Assembly (NCBI RefSeq): GCF_001485575.1
Contig: NZ_BCNB01000006.1
Span: 2,294,001-2,358,000, forward strand
From: Haloarcula sp. CBA1127
GTDB taxonomy: Archaea; Halobacteriota; Halobacteria; Halobacteriales; Haloarculaceae
Direction: 5' to 3'
Length of the DNA stretch: 64,000 nucleotides
Of the stretch, positions 16,097 through 24,870 are shown in pieces. A model generated the notes under the pieces. The model saw nothing but the letters and a program-made list of their open reading frames with translations. It made no database searches and was not told the origin of the DNA. The stretch's first letter is position 1. The number at the start of each line of letters is the position of its first letter. Made by a program: the position numbers and the translations under genes.

Positions 16097-16552
16097 ATGC
16101 TCTCGCCCGGCGACCCAGCTCCGGATTTCGACCTGCAAGGGACCGCGGACGGAGGTGCTGGTGCCTATCGGTTGTCGGCTGCGACGAACCGCGCGCCGGT
16201 GGTCGTGGCGTTCGTTCCCGGTGACGACCCCGAGTCGCGGACCGTCCTCAGTGCGCTGGCCGACGCAGACTGGGCGAGCGTATCGGATGCCGTGGCTGTC
16301 TTTGGCGTTCTCCCAGCAGATATCGACGACTGCCGGTCGCTCGCGGCGGCGCTGTCGCTTCCCTACCCGCTGCTGGCTGACACCCACGGCGTCGCGACGC
16401 AGTTCGGCGTCAGAAAACAGGGCGGGAGTATCCAGCGAGCGGCGTTCGTCGTCGACCAGCGATGTCGTGTTCAGGTGGCAACTGTGTTCGACGACACCGA
16501 CGGGACCACACCGGCCCTCGACACGGTTCTGCGTGGCCTTGCCGAGTTGTAG
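16097..16552 (+). CDS. Peroxiredoxin-like thioredoxin-fold protein lacking peroxidatic Cys
   Basis: 151 aa with the AhpC/TSA fold: GDPAPDFDLQG at the N-terminus, VVVAFVPGDDPESRTVL where active enzymes have T-x-x-C, then FGVLPADIDDCRSL, YPLLADTHGVATQFGV and a C-terminal strand AAFVVDQRCRVQVA. The peroxidatic Cys position is occupied by a Pro-Gly-Asp-Asp stretch. The only cysteines are in DDCRS and DQRCR. Peroxidase activity is therefore doubtful and the role unknown. Confidence 0.8.
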   Translation: MLSPGDPAPDFDLQGTADGGAGAYRLSAATNRAPVVVAFVPGDDPESRTVLSALADADWASVSDAVAVFGVLPADIDDCRSLAAALSLPYPLLADTHGVATQFGVRKQGGSIQRAAFVVDQRCRVQVATVFDDTDGTTPALDTVLRGLAEL

Positions 16553-17092
16553 CTACTCACCGTGGTCCAGTTCGTCCTCTAGCAGACCGTAGATGTGTAC
16601 GTCTTCGTAGCGGCCATCGCGGAACCAGTGGTCCCGCAGCGTCCCCTCTCGCTGGAACCCCGTCTTCTCAAGCACGCGCTGGGAGCCCTCGTTGCCGGCG
16701 AAGACCTTCGCATACACCCGATGGAACCGACGCTCCTGAAAGGCGTACTCGGTGACCGTTCGGGCGGCGTCGGTCGTGTAGCCGTTGCCCCACGCATCCG
16801 GTGTGAGCCAGTAGCCGAGCTCGGCCATGCCGATCCGGTCTGTAACATCGTTCAGGCCGATGATACCGACCGCGTCGCCGTCGACACAGATGAGCAGGTG
16901 CACGTCATCGGTCTCGCCGCTGGCGACAGATTCGACCCACTCACGCTCTGCCTGTTCGGAGATCGGCTCTGTGGCCGAAAGACCGTGTCTGACATCAGGG
17001 TTGTTGACCGTCTCTTGCAGGAACTCGACATCTTCGTCTTCGACCGTTCGGAGCGTTACTGTTTCGCCCCGGAGGAATGCTGGTCCGGGCAT
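16553..17092 (-). CDS. GNAT N-acetyltransferase, RimJ/RimL type
   Basis: 179 aa. FLRGETVTLRTVEDEDVEFL opens the RimJ/L fold. The acetyl-CoA site is ELGYWLTPDAWGNGYTTDA, followed by NEGSQRVLEKTGFQREGTLRDH. Such enzymes acetylate protein N-termini, ribosomal proteins or small amines. ATG at 17092 is chosen; a TTG two codons earlier (17098) also exists. It lies head-to-tail with a second, related GNAT gene. Confidence 0.88.
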   Translation of the reverse strand: MPGPAFLRGETVTLRTVEDEDVEFLQETVNNPDVRHGLSATEPISEQAEREWVESVASGETDDVHLLICVDGDAVGIIGLNDVTDRIGMAELGYWLTPDAWGNGYTTDAARTVTEYAFQERRFHRVYAKVFAGNEGSQRVLEKTGFQREGTLRDHWFRDGRYEDVHIYGLLEDELDHGE

Positions 17093-17147
17093 ACACAAGC
17101 CGACGAGGGGGTACTGAAAGAAGCTTCGGTAGGTGTGTCAGAGCGGG

Positions 17148-17666
17148 TCATGGGCTCCACTCGTCAGCGAGGAGACCATACTCCAGTAGATCGACGTAGT
17201 CGCCGTCGACGAAGGCGTGGTCGCGCCGTCGTCCCTCCTGCTGGAATCCCACTTTTTCCAGCACACGCGCGGAGGCCGGGTTGGTAGCGTAGCAGTCCGC
17301 ACCGAGTTTGTTCAGTCGCAGTTCCTGAAACGCATACTGTGCGAGACAGTCCACAGCATCGGTCGCGTAGCCGTTGCCCCAGTGGTTCGGACAGATTGAG
17401 TACCCGAGCACACCAAATCCCCACGGGTGGTAGTCTTCGTGAAGCATGCACGTCCCGACCGGCTCATCATCCACACAGACGACGAAGTGCGTGTCGGCAT
17501 CGCGGCTGTTGAGGTCTTCTGCGGCAGGCTCTGAAAGTGGTTCGTTGAAGCCGATCTTATGCCGGACCTGCGGCTCGTTTAATAGCTGCTGTAGCAGGTC
17601 GCTATCGGTTGCTTGCTGCGGGTGGAGCGTCACGCGTTCGCCGTGGATGAACGCTGGTCCTGACAC
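17148..17666 (-). CDS. GNAT N-acetyltransferase, RimJ/RimL type (paralogue)
   Basis: 172 aa, same architecture as the gene at 16553-17092: GPAFIHGERVTLHPQQATD, VLGYSICPNHWGNGYATDA, NPASARVLEKVGFQQEGRR. It starts with GTG; no better ATG is available. The two genes are tandem paralogues with clear divergence, about 55 bp apart and on the same strand. Substrates are unknown. Confidence 0.86.
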   Translation of the reverse strand: MSGPAFIHGERVTLHPQQATDSDLLQQLLNEPQVRHKIGFNEPLSEPAAEDLNSRDADTHFVVCVDDEPVGTCMLHEDYHPWGFGVLGYSICPNHWGNGYATDAVDCLAQYAFQELRLNKLGADCYATNPASARVLEKVGFQQEGRRRDHAFVDGDYVDLLEYGLLADEWSP

Positions 17667-17783
17667 GCGTGAAACAACTCACAGTTGATATAAGGGCGTT
17701 GCCACAGCTTGCGTGGTAGTGACATGCAATCAGCAGGCAGTCAAGAACGACACGCCAAAGGGAACCCAGCACTGCCCTGCGGT

Positions 17784-18467
17784 ATGGGAACGCCGCTGGA
17801 GTCACGTGAGGAACAGGCAACAGAGGTCGTCGACCGGCTACATGAGGAATACCCCGACTCGACGATTTCACTGAACTACAGTAGCCGCCTGGAACTGCTA
17901 ATTGCCGTCGTCCTTTCGGCGCAGTGTACCGATGAGCGAGTCAACGAGGTCACAGCAGACCTGTTCGAAAAGTACCAGGGTGCCGAGGACTACGCTGCAG
18001 CCTCCGAGGAGCAACTCGCTGAGGACATCTACGGCATTACGTTCCACAACAACAAGGGCGGCTATCTCCAGGGAATCGGTGAGATTCTGACCGAAGAACA
18101 CGACGGCGAGGTCCCGGACACGATGTCTGCGTTGACTGACCTCCCCGGTGTCGGTCGTAAGACGGCGAATGTCGTCCTCCAGCACGGCCACGACATCGTC
18201 GAGGGCATCGTGGTCGACACGCACGTCCAGCGGCTCTCACGGCGGCTGGGGCTCACCGAAAAAGAGCGCCCGGAAGCCATCGAGCAGGACCTGCTCGACG
18301 TGGTACCGGGAAGCGAGTGGCAACAGTTTACGCACCTGCTCATCGACCACGGGCGAGCCGTGTGTGGTGCGCGCTCGGCCGACTGCGAGGCGTGCGTGCT
18401 GGCGGACATCTGTCCCTCAGAGAAAGGCGACAGCGAGGTCGACCTCGCCAGCGGCGAGGCATGGTAG
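17784..18467 (+). CDS. nth: Endonuclease III, DNA glycosylase/AP lyase
   Basis: Removes oxidised pyrimidines in base excision repair. The 227-aa protein has a helix-hairpin-helix with catalytic Lys (LPGVGRKTANVVL), the catalytic Asp in VVDTHVQRLSRRLGL, and a C-terminal 4Fe-4S loop with exact spacing C-x6-C-x2-C-x5-C (CGARSADCEACVLADIC). The frame extends to 17709, but MGTPLESREEQA at 17784 matches family N-termini. Confidence 0.93.
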   Translation: MGTPLESREEQATEVVDRLHEEYPDSTISLNYSSRLELLIAVVLSAQCTDERVNEVTADLFEKYQGAEDYAAASEEQLAEDIYGITFHNNKGGYLQGIGEILTEEHDGEVPDTMSALTDLPGVGRKTANVVLQHGHDIVEGIVVDTHVQRLSRRLGLTEKERPEAIEQDLLDVVPGSEWQQFTHLLIDHGRAVCGARSADCEACVLADICPSEKGDSEVDLASGEAW

Positions 18468-18483
18468 CCCCGCGCCGAGCGAC

Positions 18484-18990
18484 TCAGTTTTCCTCGTCAC
18501 TGAAACGCGCAGTGAGCACTGGCACGTCGGATGTGCGAACGACCTTTTCGGTGACGCTGCCGAGCAGATACCGTTCAATACCCGTCCGGCCGTGGGTCCC
18601 CATGACGATGAGGTCGATGTCGTTCCCGTCGGCGTAGTCGAGGATTGCTTTATCGGGGGGACCGCGCTCAATGGCGGTGACGGTGTCGACTGTATCGACC
18701 TCGTCCGCCGCTGTCTCAACGATGGCCTGTGACCGCTCCTGTAGCGACGATTCAAGATTGTGTTCTTCACCGACCATGCCTGGCTCCGACTCGTCGTGCT
18801 CCTCCGCAGTCATGCCGGTCGTTACCCCTTCCGGGCTCGCGGCAGTCATCCCGATATGCGGCGACGACGTATCGAGGACGGTCATGATGTGTAACGTCGC
18901 GTCGTGCGTTTCGGCGAGATTGCGTGCATGCGCCAGTGCGGCTGCTGCTCCGTCACTACCGTCGGTTGGAAAGAGGATGTGTTCGTACAT
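18484..18990 (-). CDS. Universal stress protein, single UspA domain
   Basis: 168 aa. MYEHILFPTDGSDGAAAAL at the start and the ATP-binding motif GTHGRTGIERYLLGSV near the end define an ATP-binding UspA. An insert of about 40 polar residues (about 50-90: SSPHIGMTAASPEG and following) is longer than usual. Start chosen at MYEHIL, since the open frame upstream reads as an unlikely hydrophobic extension. Function: stress-linked nucleotide binding; target unknown. Confidence 0.88.
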   Translation of the reverse strand: MYEHILFPTDGSDGAAAALAHARNLAETHDATLHIMTVLDTSSPHIGMTAASPEGVTTGMTAEEHDESEPGMVGEEHNLESSLQERSQAIVETAADEVDTVDTVTAIERGPPDKAILDYADGNDIDLIVMGTHGRTGIERYLLGSVTEKVVRTSDVPVLTARFSDEEN

Positions 18991-19077
18991 TGGAACCACA
19001 ACTAGAGATAGACATGCAAGGCTAATGAAACATATAGCCTGTTCGCAGAAACCGAGAATCAGACCCGCTGTCGGCAC

Positions 19078-19560
19078 TCACACCACGTACCGGAGGGCAT
19101 ATCGAGCGACGCCGACCAGATACGCCAGCAGCCAGAAGATGACGTATCCGAACACGCCGATACGGAGCCGCGAGCGCCAGTGGCTGAACGTCTCGTCACC
19201 GATTTCGTCCAGTAACAGGTCTTCGTCGTACTCGTTGTAGAGGTCGTGTTTCCGCTTCGCGCGGAAGATGCGGACGATACCCGTTCCGCCGAAGGCGAGC
19301 AACGCGTAGGCCTGCAGACCGAGCATTGCGTGAACAGCGGACAGGCCACCGAGCTGGTCTGGGAGCCGTGGGACCATCCAGAACACCATCGGGACGGTGG
19401 TCAACACCAGCCCCGTCGTGACGAACTTCAGGTGATGCATCAGCACGTCCCAGGTGACTGGCTCCGTCTCGATGATGTAGTACGCGCCGTACAAGAAACA
19501 GGGGAGGCTGAGGCTCACCGACAGTAACACGACTGTGGCCACGAGGCCGTCCGACACCAT
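19078..19560 (-). CDS. Four-helix membrane protein of the bc-complex cluster
   Basis: 160 aa with hydrophobic segments at about residues 5-27, 42-62, 75-98 and 132-158, and a charged cytoplasmic loop (RAKRKHDLYNEYDEDLLLDE). The His pair in VLMHHLKFVTTGL and HAMLGLQAYALLAF could ligate heme, but that is speculative. I recall neighbours of haloarchaeal cytochrome b being annotated DUF7321; the number is from memory. It is divergent from the next gene in the respiratory cluster. Confidence 0.72.
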   Translation of the reverse strand: MVSDGLVATVVLLSVSLSLPCFLYGAYYIIETEPVTWDVLMHHLKFVTTGLVLTTVPMVFWMVPRLPDQLGGLSAVHAMLGLQAYALLAFGGTGIVRIFRAKRKHDLYNEYDEDLLLDEIGDETFSHWRSRLRIGVFGYVIFWLLAYLVGVARYALRYVV

Positions 19561-19647
19561 GGGCCGACCTAGGGACAGTGCTCGCTAAAGACTGCCGGAT
19601 GCAGAAGGTCAGAACTTGTAAGCCATCGCGGTCCGTACACCCGAGCA

Positions 19648-20553
19648 ATGGCCGACCCGGACTCGACGTCTCCCACGGAGGACGAGCGCGGGAACACCCC
19701 TGCGGACGCGGTAGCTGCCGAAACCGAGCCCGGCGAACACGGGGCTGAAGGCGACGGCGGTGAGACGGGCGAAGACGGCGAGTTGGGCGAGGAACTCGAC
19801 ACGGAGGCACTCCGGAAGCAGGTCGAAGAGAAGTACGACTTCGACAACTTCGGTCCGGCGGACATGGCCGAGATGACCGCCGAGGAATGGGACGTTGCCT
19901 TCGACGAGGAGTCGTGGATCACCGGCGACGAACTCCTCGACCGGGTCACGCGGGACCTGCGGAACCGCGTTGCAAACCGAGACGTGTTCGCCCGCATCGA
20001 ACGTCATCGGGACCCGCCACGCGTACTCGCGTACTCCGACGAAGGCTACGCGGTCGTCTACCCCGACGGAAGCCTCGAAGGCGAGGGGACCGTCATGCGT
20101 GACGTGAAGCCCACAGTCGCGCTGTGTTCGATGGATTCCTACGACGTGCCCGAGAACGTCCCCGATAGGCCCCTTCCCGAACCGGAATCAGTTCCCGAGG
20201 GTGGCGGCGAACTCGGCAACTGGATGTTACAGGCGATTGCCGGGGCACAGCTCCTGGCCGGGATTGCCCTGCTCGGGGGCGCAGTGCTCGCGACCGCTGG
20301 CGTCATCGGCAACAGGGGGACTAGCATTGCGCTTCTGGTCGTAGCTGGCGCTGCCTTCATCGGTGTGTCGCTCGTCCTCTTTTTCACCGTCGCGAACGCG
20401 AGGCTCTCGGACACGTTCCGCGCCGAAGAGTACCGGGACAGACTCCGGGCTATCGGACTCGAGGACGGCGAACGACCGGAGTTCGTTCCGGAGCTCGACC
20501 CACAGAATTCGGGGTCTGAAGACGGAGCGACCGAGACTGACGAAGCCGGGTAA
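19648..20553 (+). CDS. Two-helix membrane protein of the bc-complex cluster
   Basis: 301 aa. A very acidic N-terminal region (residues 1-60) is followed by a soluble domain (about 60-180: EKYDFDNFGPADMAEMTAEEWD, VLAYSDEGYAVVYPDGSLEGE) and two transmembrane segments (about 192-216 and 222-246), then an acidic tail. It leads directly into the halocyanin gene. It resembles the protein I remember as DUF7319 beside haloarchaeal cytochrome b. Function: likely assembly or stability of the complex, inferred from position only. Confidence 0.72.
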   Translation: MADPDSTSPTEDERGNTPADAVAAETEPGEHGAEGDGGETGEDGELGEELDTEALRKQVEEKYDFDNFGPADMAEMTAEEWDVAFDEESWITGDELLDRVTRDLRNRVANRDVFARIERHRDPPRVLAYSDEGYAVVYPDGSLEGEGTVMRDVKPTVALCSMDSYDVPENVPDRPLPEPESVPEGGGELGNWMLQAIAGAQLLAGIALLGGAVLATAGVIGNRGTSIALLVVAGAAFIGVSLVLFFTVANARLSDTFRAEEYRDRLRAIGLEDGERPEFVPELDPQNSGSEDGATETDEAG

Positions 20554-20583
20554 TGACGGTTCCTGCGGGTGGTATTCGGTGGG

Positions 20584-20589
20584 TTTATA
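20584..20589 (+). promoter_or_regulatory. TATA box of the halocyanin/Rieske/cytochrome b operon
   Basis: TTTATA about 30 bp before the halocyanin ATG. Near-leaderless transcription is inferred from the spacing. Confidence 0.5.
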
Positions 20590-20617
20590 CAAACTCAGTC
20601 CTGATTCCAGAGTGTAT

Positions 20618-21274
20618 ATGAACAGACGGGAGTTCGTCCGGACAGCAGGGGGGGCCGCCGGTGCTGCGGCGACCCTCAGCGCCACCGGCGCAGCCGCCGC
20701 ACAGGAGGAGGGCGGTGACGGTGGCGAAACCGTCCCGGACTACGGCGGTTTCCTGGATTCGGTCGGGAACTTCGACGGGTCGACCGTCGACGCGACCGGG
20801 CAGGACACAGTAACTGTCGAGGTCGGCGTGCAGGCCAACGGCGGCGCGTACGGGTTCGGTCCGCCAGCCGTCCACGTTGACAACGGCGCGACCGTCCAAT
20901 GGGAGTGGACAGGCAACGGCGGCGGCCACAACGTCGCCTCAGATGGTGACGGCCCGCTGGATTCCGGTAGCGCCGTCTCCAGTGCTGGCGTCAACTACGA
21001 GCACACCTTCGAAGAGGACGGCATTTACCCGTATCTCTGTGTCCCCCACGAAAGCCTCAACATGAAGGGGGCTATCGTCGTCGGCGAGGAGTACCCGACA
21101 ATGACGGTCGGTGGTGGTGGCCCGGTCGAGGTCGACCCCCACTACGCCGGCGTCCCGATTCAGCCACACTACGTCGGGTTCGGCGCTGGCCTCGCAGTCA
21201 TCATCCCGCTGATATTCACGTTCTTCCAGCTGAAGTACGGCGAGTCGCCCCACACTAGCGGAGGGAACAACTAA
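20618..21274 (+). CDS. Membrane-anchored halocyanin (blue copper protein)
   Basis: 218 aa. A Tat signal (MNRREFVRTAGGAAGAAATL) directs it outside. The plastocyanin-type domain spans about residues 55-160 with copper ligands His in GGGHNVAS, and Cys, His and Met in YLCVPHESLNMKG. A C-terminal transmembrane helix follows (about 188-208). It probably accepts electrons from the Rieske/cytochrome b core in place of cytochrome c1. TTTATA at 20584-20589 is about 30 bp upstream of the ATG. Its stop overlaps the next start by one base. Confidence 0.9.
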   Translation: MNRREFVRTAGGAAGAAATLSATGAAAAQEEGGDGGETVPDYGGFLDSVGNFDGSTVDATGQDTVTVEVGVQANGGAYGFGPPAVHVDNGATVQWEWTGNGGGHNVASDGDGPLDSGSAVSSAGVNYEHTFEEDGIYPYLCVPHESLNMKGAIVVGEEYPTMTVGGGGPVEVDPHYAGVPIQPHYVGFGAGLAVIIPLIFTFFQLKYGESPHTSGGNN

Positions 21275-21693
21275 TGGCGTCCGAAGGCTCCACGTACGGT
21301 GATATCCACCGGTACGAACCGCCACGCGAAAGCACAGCAGCGGCTGTCGGCATCGTACTCCTGACGGTGATTCAGGTCGGCCTCGTCGGCCTCTTCACCT
21401 ACGGCATGATCGCCGGGTGGGCGTCCGGCATCGGCACGGTGTTGACCGTCCGCCTCATCGAGGCCAATATGTTCATGGGCGGCGTGTTGACGGCGATTTT
21501 CATCGACCTGGCGTTCATCATGCTGCTGTACCGCAAGGAGTTCCTCCCCGACGTGATGATCGTCAAGAAGCGCCGTCGCAAGTGGGAAGACCTCTACATC
21601 CGTCAGGAAGACGTTGACGGAACAACGGTTGCAGATGGCGACAAGTTCGCAGAGACATTCAAACGCGCAGTGTACCCATACTACAAGAAATAA
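21274..21693 (+). CDS. Two-helix membrane protein between halocyanin and Rieske genes
   Basis: 139 aa. Transmembrane segments are at about residues 22-46 and 62-86, followed by a very basic cytoplasmic stretch (VKKRRRKWEDLYI) and a soluble tail ending AVYPYYKK. It overlaps the halocyanin stop by one base and lies one base before the Rieske ATG, so it is translated with the complex. I remember this family as DUF7318. The likely role is an accessory subunit of the bc complex. Confidence 0.78.
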   Translation: MASEGSTYGDIHRYEPPRESTAAAVGIVLLTVIQVGLVGLFTYGMIAGWASGIGTVLTVRLIEANMFMGGVLTAIFIDLAFIMLLYRKEFLPDVMIVKKRRRKWEDLYIRQEDVDGTTVADGDKFAETFKRAVYPYYKK

Positions 21694-21694
21694 T

Positions 21695-22561
21695 ATGCCA
21701 CTTGATGAAGACAAATATCCGGCCGAAACAGGCCGTCGTCGCTTCGTAAAGGGCGTCGTTGGAAGCGCTGCACTCTCCGGCGTTGGCGTCGGTGGCGCAG
21801 CAGCCGTTGACGCGACGACAGACGCCGCCGGCGAAGGTGGCGGGACAACCCCGTTCGTTGCCGTTGAGAACACTGATGGACCGGCACCGCGGGGAATGCC
21901 GATCATCCCGATCGAGATTAACGGTGGCGAGATCAGTGGGCTTTGGCCAGAGTACGACGAGAACGCCGGTGCGGCCGTTGCACCGGACTTCGGCGGGAGC
22001 GGCATCGACTACTCCTCACAGTGGTTCCAGTACTGCGGTATCCAGAGTACTGCAGCTATCTACCCACAATCAGACCGGAACAACACGTTCCTCAATTCCA
22101 CAGGGACCTTCTCCTGGCAGGGAGAGTACGAGTCCGGCAAACCCCTTACGGTCGATATGTTCGAGGATTATAAGGACTGGGGTAACGGCATCGGCGACTC
22201 CGGCGTCGGGAAGCCCGCAAGTGTCATCTGGCGGGCCAACAGCGATGGAAAGAACGGCGCTCCGGTGCAAATAATCAGGTCAGCCGAGGTCGAGAAGATG
22301 GCCAATGGCGAGGGCGAGTACGCGGACCTTCCCGGAAGCGTCCAGTCATTCGTCTCCGAGGCAACTGACCAAGGCTTCATCGCCTGGCTGAACAAATGCA
22401 CGCACTTCTGTTGCGTGCCAGGGTTCAAAACGCAGAGCGGGAGCGCCAACTTCGGCGCGGCCAACGACATCTACTGTCAGTGCCACCAGTCCGTGTATGA
22501 CCCGTTCAGCCCCGTGCAATCGACGTTCGTGGCGCTGCCACGCCCACCAAAAACGGAGTAA
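21695..22561 (+). CDS. Rieske iron-sulfur protein of a bc-type complex
   Basis: 288 aa, the 2Fe-2S subunit of quinol oxidation. The N-terminal Tat-type anchor has RRRFVKGVVGSAALSG. Cluster box I reads CTHFCCVPG and box II CQCHQS, giving the two Cys and two His ligands. The extra disulfide-type cysteines are present, but the usual Gly of CTHLGC is Cys here and the Gly of CPCHGS is Gln. The protein is longer than most, with an insert of about 100 residues before the cluster domain. Confidence 0.92.
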   Translation: MPLDEDKYPAETGRRRFVKGVVGSAALSGVGVGGAAAVDATTDAAGEGGGTTPFVAVENTDGPAPRGMPIIPIEINGGEISGLWPEYDENAGAAVAPDFGGSGIDYSSQWFQYCGIQSTAAIYPQSDRNNTFLNSTGTFSWQGEYESGKPLTVDMFEDYKDWGNGIGDSGVGKPASVIWRANSDGKNGAPVQIIRSAEVEKMANGEGEYADLPGSVQSFVSEATDQGFIAWLNKCTHFCCVPGFKTQSGSANFGAANDIYCQCHQSVYDPFSPVQSTFVALPRPPKTE

Positions 22562-22564
22562 TCA

Positions 22565-23368
22565 ATGAGTCTCGAACGCAAAGACGAACACGACCACAAA
22601 GGCTGGATGGAATCGCGCGAGCTGACACCGATCGAATCGGTGTACCTGACCGTGCTCATCTGGCTCGACCGACGGCTGCGCGTCGTTGACTATCTGGAGA
22701 TCCTCGAAGATCTCTACTACAAGGTCAACATGCAGATGCCGAAGAGCCACACGGAACAGTACAACCTCGACAACAAGTTCTGGTACTGGTACCCACTGTA
22801 CGCACTCGGGTCGTTCTCGACAGTTGCGTACATCGTTGCTGCGATATCAGGCGCGCTGCTGGGCTTCTACTACGCACCGGCAGCCGCGGCTGCTGACGGG
22901 TCGCCGACAGTCGCGTACGATTCGGTGATGCTCATCATGGGCCAGCTCAACCTCGGCTACTTCCTGCGCTCGGTTCACCGCTGGGCCGCGCAGATCATGG
23001 TCGCCGCCGTGTTCCTCCACATGCTCCGTGTGTACTTCACCGGGGCATACAAGGAGCCGCGCGAGCTGAACTGGCTCATCGGCATCGTCCTGATCTCGCT
23101 GACGCTGGTGTTCGGATACACCGGCTACCTGCTGCCGTGGAGCCAGCTTTCGTTCTGGGCCGGCCAGATTGGCGTCGAGATGTCCCTCTCCATCCCGCTT
23201 ATCGGTGAGTGGGTCGCACAGTTGATGTTCGGAGGGTTCACGCTATCGCAGGCCACGCTACAACGGATGTACATCCTGCACGTGTTCTTCCTGCCGTTCA
23301 TCACGACTGCCATCATCGCGGTCCACATCGGCATCGTCTGGATGCAGGGGATCGCTGAGCCACACTAA
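22565..23368 (+). CDS. Cytochrome b, N-terminal (heme-binding) part
   Basis: 267 aa, the diheme membrane subunit. Heme ligands are seen as H-x13-H in HRWAAQIMVAAVFLH and H-x14-H in HVFFLPFITTAIIAVH. There are four transmembrane helices after a soluble N-terminal extension of about 75 residues that includes an amphipathic segment. The YLLPWSQLSFWAG segment matches the Qo region. The C-terminal half of cytochrome b is a separate gene 4 bp downstream, as in b6f-type complexes. Confidence 0.93.
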   Translation: MSLERKDEHDHKGWMESRELTPIESVYLTVLIWLDRRLRVVDYLEILEDLYYKVNMQMPKSHTEQYNLDNKFWYWYPLYALGSFSTVAYIVAAISGALLGFYYAPAAAAADGSPTVAYDSVMLIMGQLNLGYFLRSVHRWAAQIMVAAVFLHMLRVYFTGAYKEPRELNWLIGIVLISLTLVFGYTGYLLPWSQLSFWAGQIGVEMSLSIPLIGEWVAQLMFGGFTLSQATLQRMYILHVFFLPFITTAIIAVHIGIVWMQGIAEPH

Positions 23369-23372
23369 TACT

Positions 23373-24137
23373 ATGAGCGACAACGACACAGACGACGTTC
23401 GCACGGACGGTTCCGGCACCGGTATCGTCTCGCCGGACGACGAGACCCCCGCATGGTCCGAGCGAAAGGAGCGGACCCAGGGGCTCTCCCGGCTGACCTA
23501 CGAGTACTTCGAGCGGGCGCGCCGCGAGGACCAGGACCTTCGCCAGCAGTCGGACTACGTCGAGCGTGACGTGCTCGCGTTCCCGGCCTGGCCCCACGAG
23601 ATGATGCGCAATATCGCGCTGACGTCTTTCTTCGTGGGCATGATTCTGTTCGTCTCGGCGACGTTACCGCCAGAGATGCCGAACCCCGCAAACTCCGGCG
23701 TGACGCCGGCGATTATCCTGCCGGACTGGTATCTCTACTGGTCTTTCGGCCTGCTCAAGCTCGGCCCGCTGAACCCCGAGCTGAGCATCCTCGGCGGTTC
23801 GAAGCTCATGGCTGACCGAACCTACGGTGTGCTGGCAAACGTCGTGGTCGTCGGATTCGTCGCCATCGTCCCCTTCCTGAACAAGGGGTCCGCCCGCCGT
23901 CCCGTCGAGCAGCCGTTCTGGGCTGCGGTCGGGATGTCCGGCGTCATCTTCAGCCTGACCATCGCCGCGCTGTCCATCAAGAACCTCCTCCCGATGGACT
24001 CCCACCTGCTGTTCGACCTGACGTTCCTCGTCCCCATCATCAGTGCGACCATCACCTACGCGGTGCTCAAGACGATGCGCGAGGGCTACATGTTCGACCT
24101 CAACCGTCGGTACTATCGGCTGCGGCCGCCGAAGTAA
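23373..24137 (+). CDS. Cytochrome b, C-terminal part (subunit IV-like)
   Basis: 254 aa. An acidic N-terminal region (about 80 residues) precedes four hydrophobic segments. The Qo-site PEWY motif is PDWY here (ILPDWYLYWSFGLLKL). With the preceding gene it forms a split cytochrome b. It is co-transcribed with the Rieske and halocyanin genes. Confidence 0.9.
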   Translation: MSDNDTDDVRTDGSGTGIVSPDDETPAWSERKERTQGLSRLTYEYFERARREDQDLRQQSDYVERDVLAFPAWPHEMMRNIALTSFFVGMILFVSATLPPEMPNPANSGVTPAIILPDWYLYWSFGLLKLGPLNPELSILGGSKLMADRTYGVLANVVVVGFVAIVPFLNKGSARRPVEQPFWAAVGMSGVIFSLTIAALSIKNLLPMDSHLLFDLTFLVPIISATITYAVLKTMREGYMFDLNRRYYRLRPPK

Positions 24138-24247
24138 TCTGATCGGTCGATTTCTCCGTCGTTTCTCACGTTCTCTGCCCACTACTACCGCGAGCGTTGC
24201 GACCACATCTCGCCGCAGTAAAGTGGCTCCCGTCCCTAGTGGTACCG

Positions 24248-24547
24248 ATGACAGGGGACCAGTCAGCGGGGACTGAAGACGGTTCGGAGCGGCGGGACGT
24301 TGTGGTGCCGCTGCGCGTGTACAAGGCCGTGACGGTGTTTTCGACGCTGTTTGCGGTCGTCAGCGTCGTCGCCGGATTCATCCTCGTCGACGTGGCGACA
24401 CAGCGGGCGTCAGCGCCCGCCTCAGAGATCGATGTTCCGGTCGGCCTCGCCGGGATCGCGTGCATCCTCGCCGGCACAGTCGTCTATGCGTTTTCGACGC
24501 GCTTCCGTACCGAGGAAATGGGAAAGTCTAAAGACGACGCTACCTAA
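24248..24547 (+). CDS. Two-helix membrane protein, bc cluster
   Basis: 99 aa with an acidic N-terminus and two transmembrane segments (about residues 27-50 and 63-84), the second ending in a basic RFRTEEMGKSK. It lies 10 bp before the next small membrane gene. I recall DUF7315 for this family, from memory. The ATG at 24248 follows the cytochrome b gene by 110 bp, so it may have its own promoter. Confidence 0.72.
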   Translation: MTGDQSAGTEDGSERRDVVVPLRVYKAVTVFSTLFAVVSVVAGFILVDVATQRASAPASEIDVPVGLAGIACILAGTVVYAFSTRFRTEEMGKSKDDAT

Positions 24548-24557
24548 CGTTCGGATA

Positions 24558-24827
24558 ATGGCTGACGAGTTCATGAAGGGGTTCGCGTGCCTCATGGTCG
24601 GCGGACTGGGTTGGATGACCATCAAGGGCTGGTACAACACGCCGAGTTTCGAGGGGGCACAGCTCACCGGCGAACTTACTATCGAGGAACCGACCACGTT
24701 CGACCAGATCGCTCTGTTCATGGGCGACGCGTTCTTTTGGTTCGCGGTACTGGGCGCACTGACCTTCTGGGTCGTGCTCCCGCTGATCAGTGAATTCCAG
24801 GCGTATCTCAACGAGCGGTCGGCATAA
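24558..24827 (+). CDS. Small membrane protein, bc cluster
   Basis: 89 aa. A weakly hydrophobic N-terminal helix (FMKGFACLMVGGLGWMTI), a short extracellular loop and a strong transmembrane helix (about residues 53-76) with many aromatics (FFWFAVLGALTFWVVL). Last gene of the rightward respiratory cluster. It resembles a family I recall as DUF7314. An accessory subunit role is inferred from position. Confidence 0.7.
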   Translation: MADEFMKGFACLMVGGLGWMTIKGWYNTPSFEGAQLTGELTIEEPTTFDQIALFMGDAFFWFAVLGALTFWVVLPLISEFQAYLNERSA

Positions 24828-24870
24828 GTACGCAGTAGCCGTGTCTTTCTAACTGGGACCGACGCCACTC

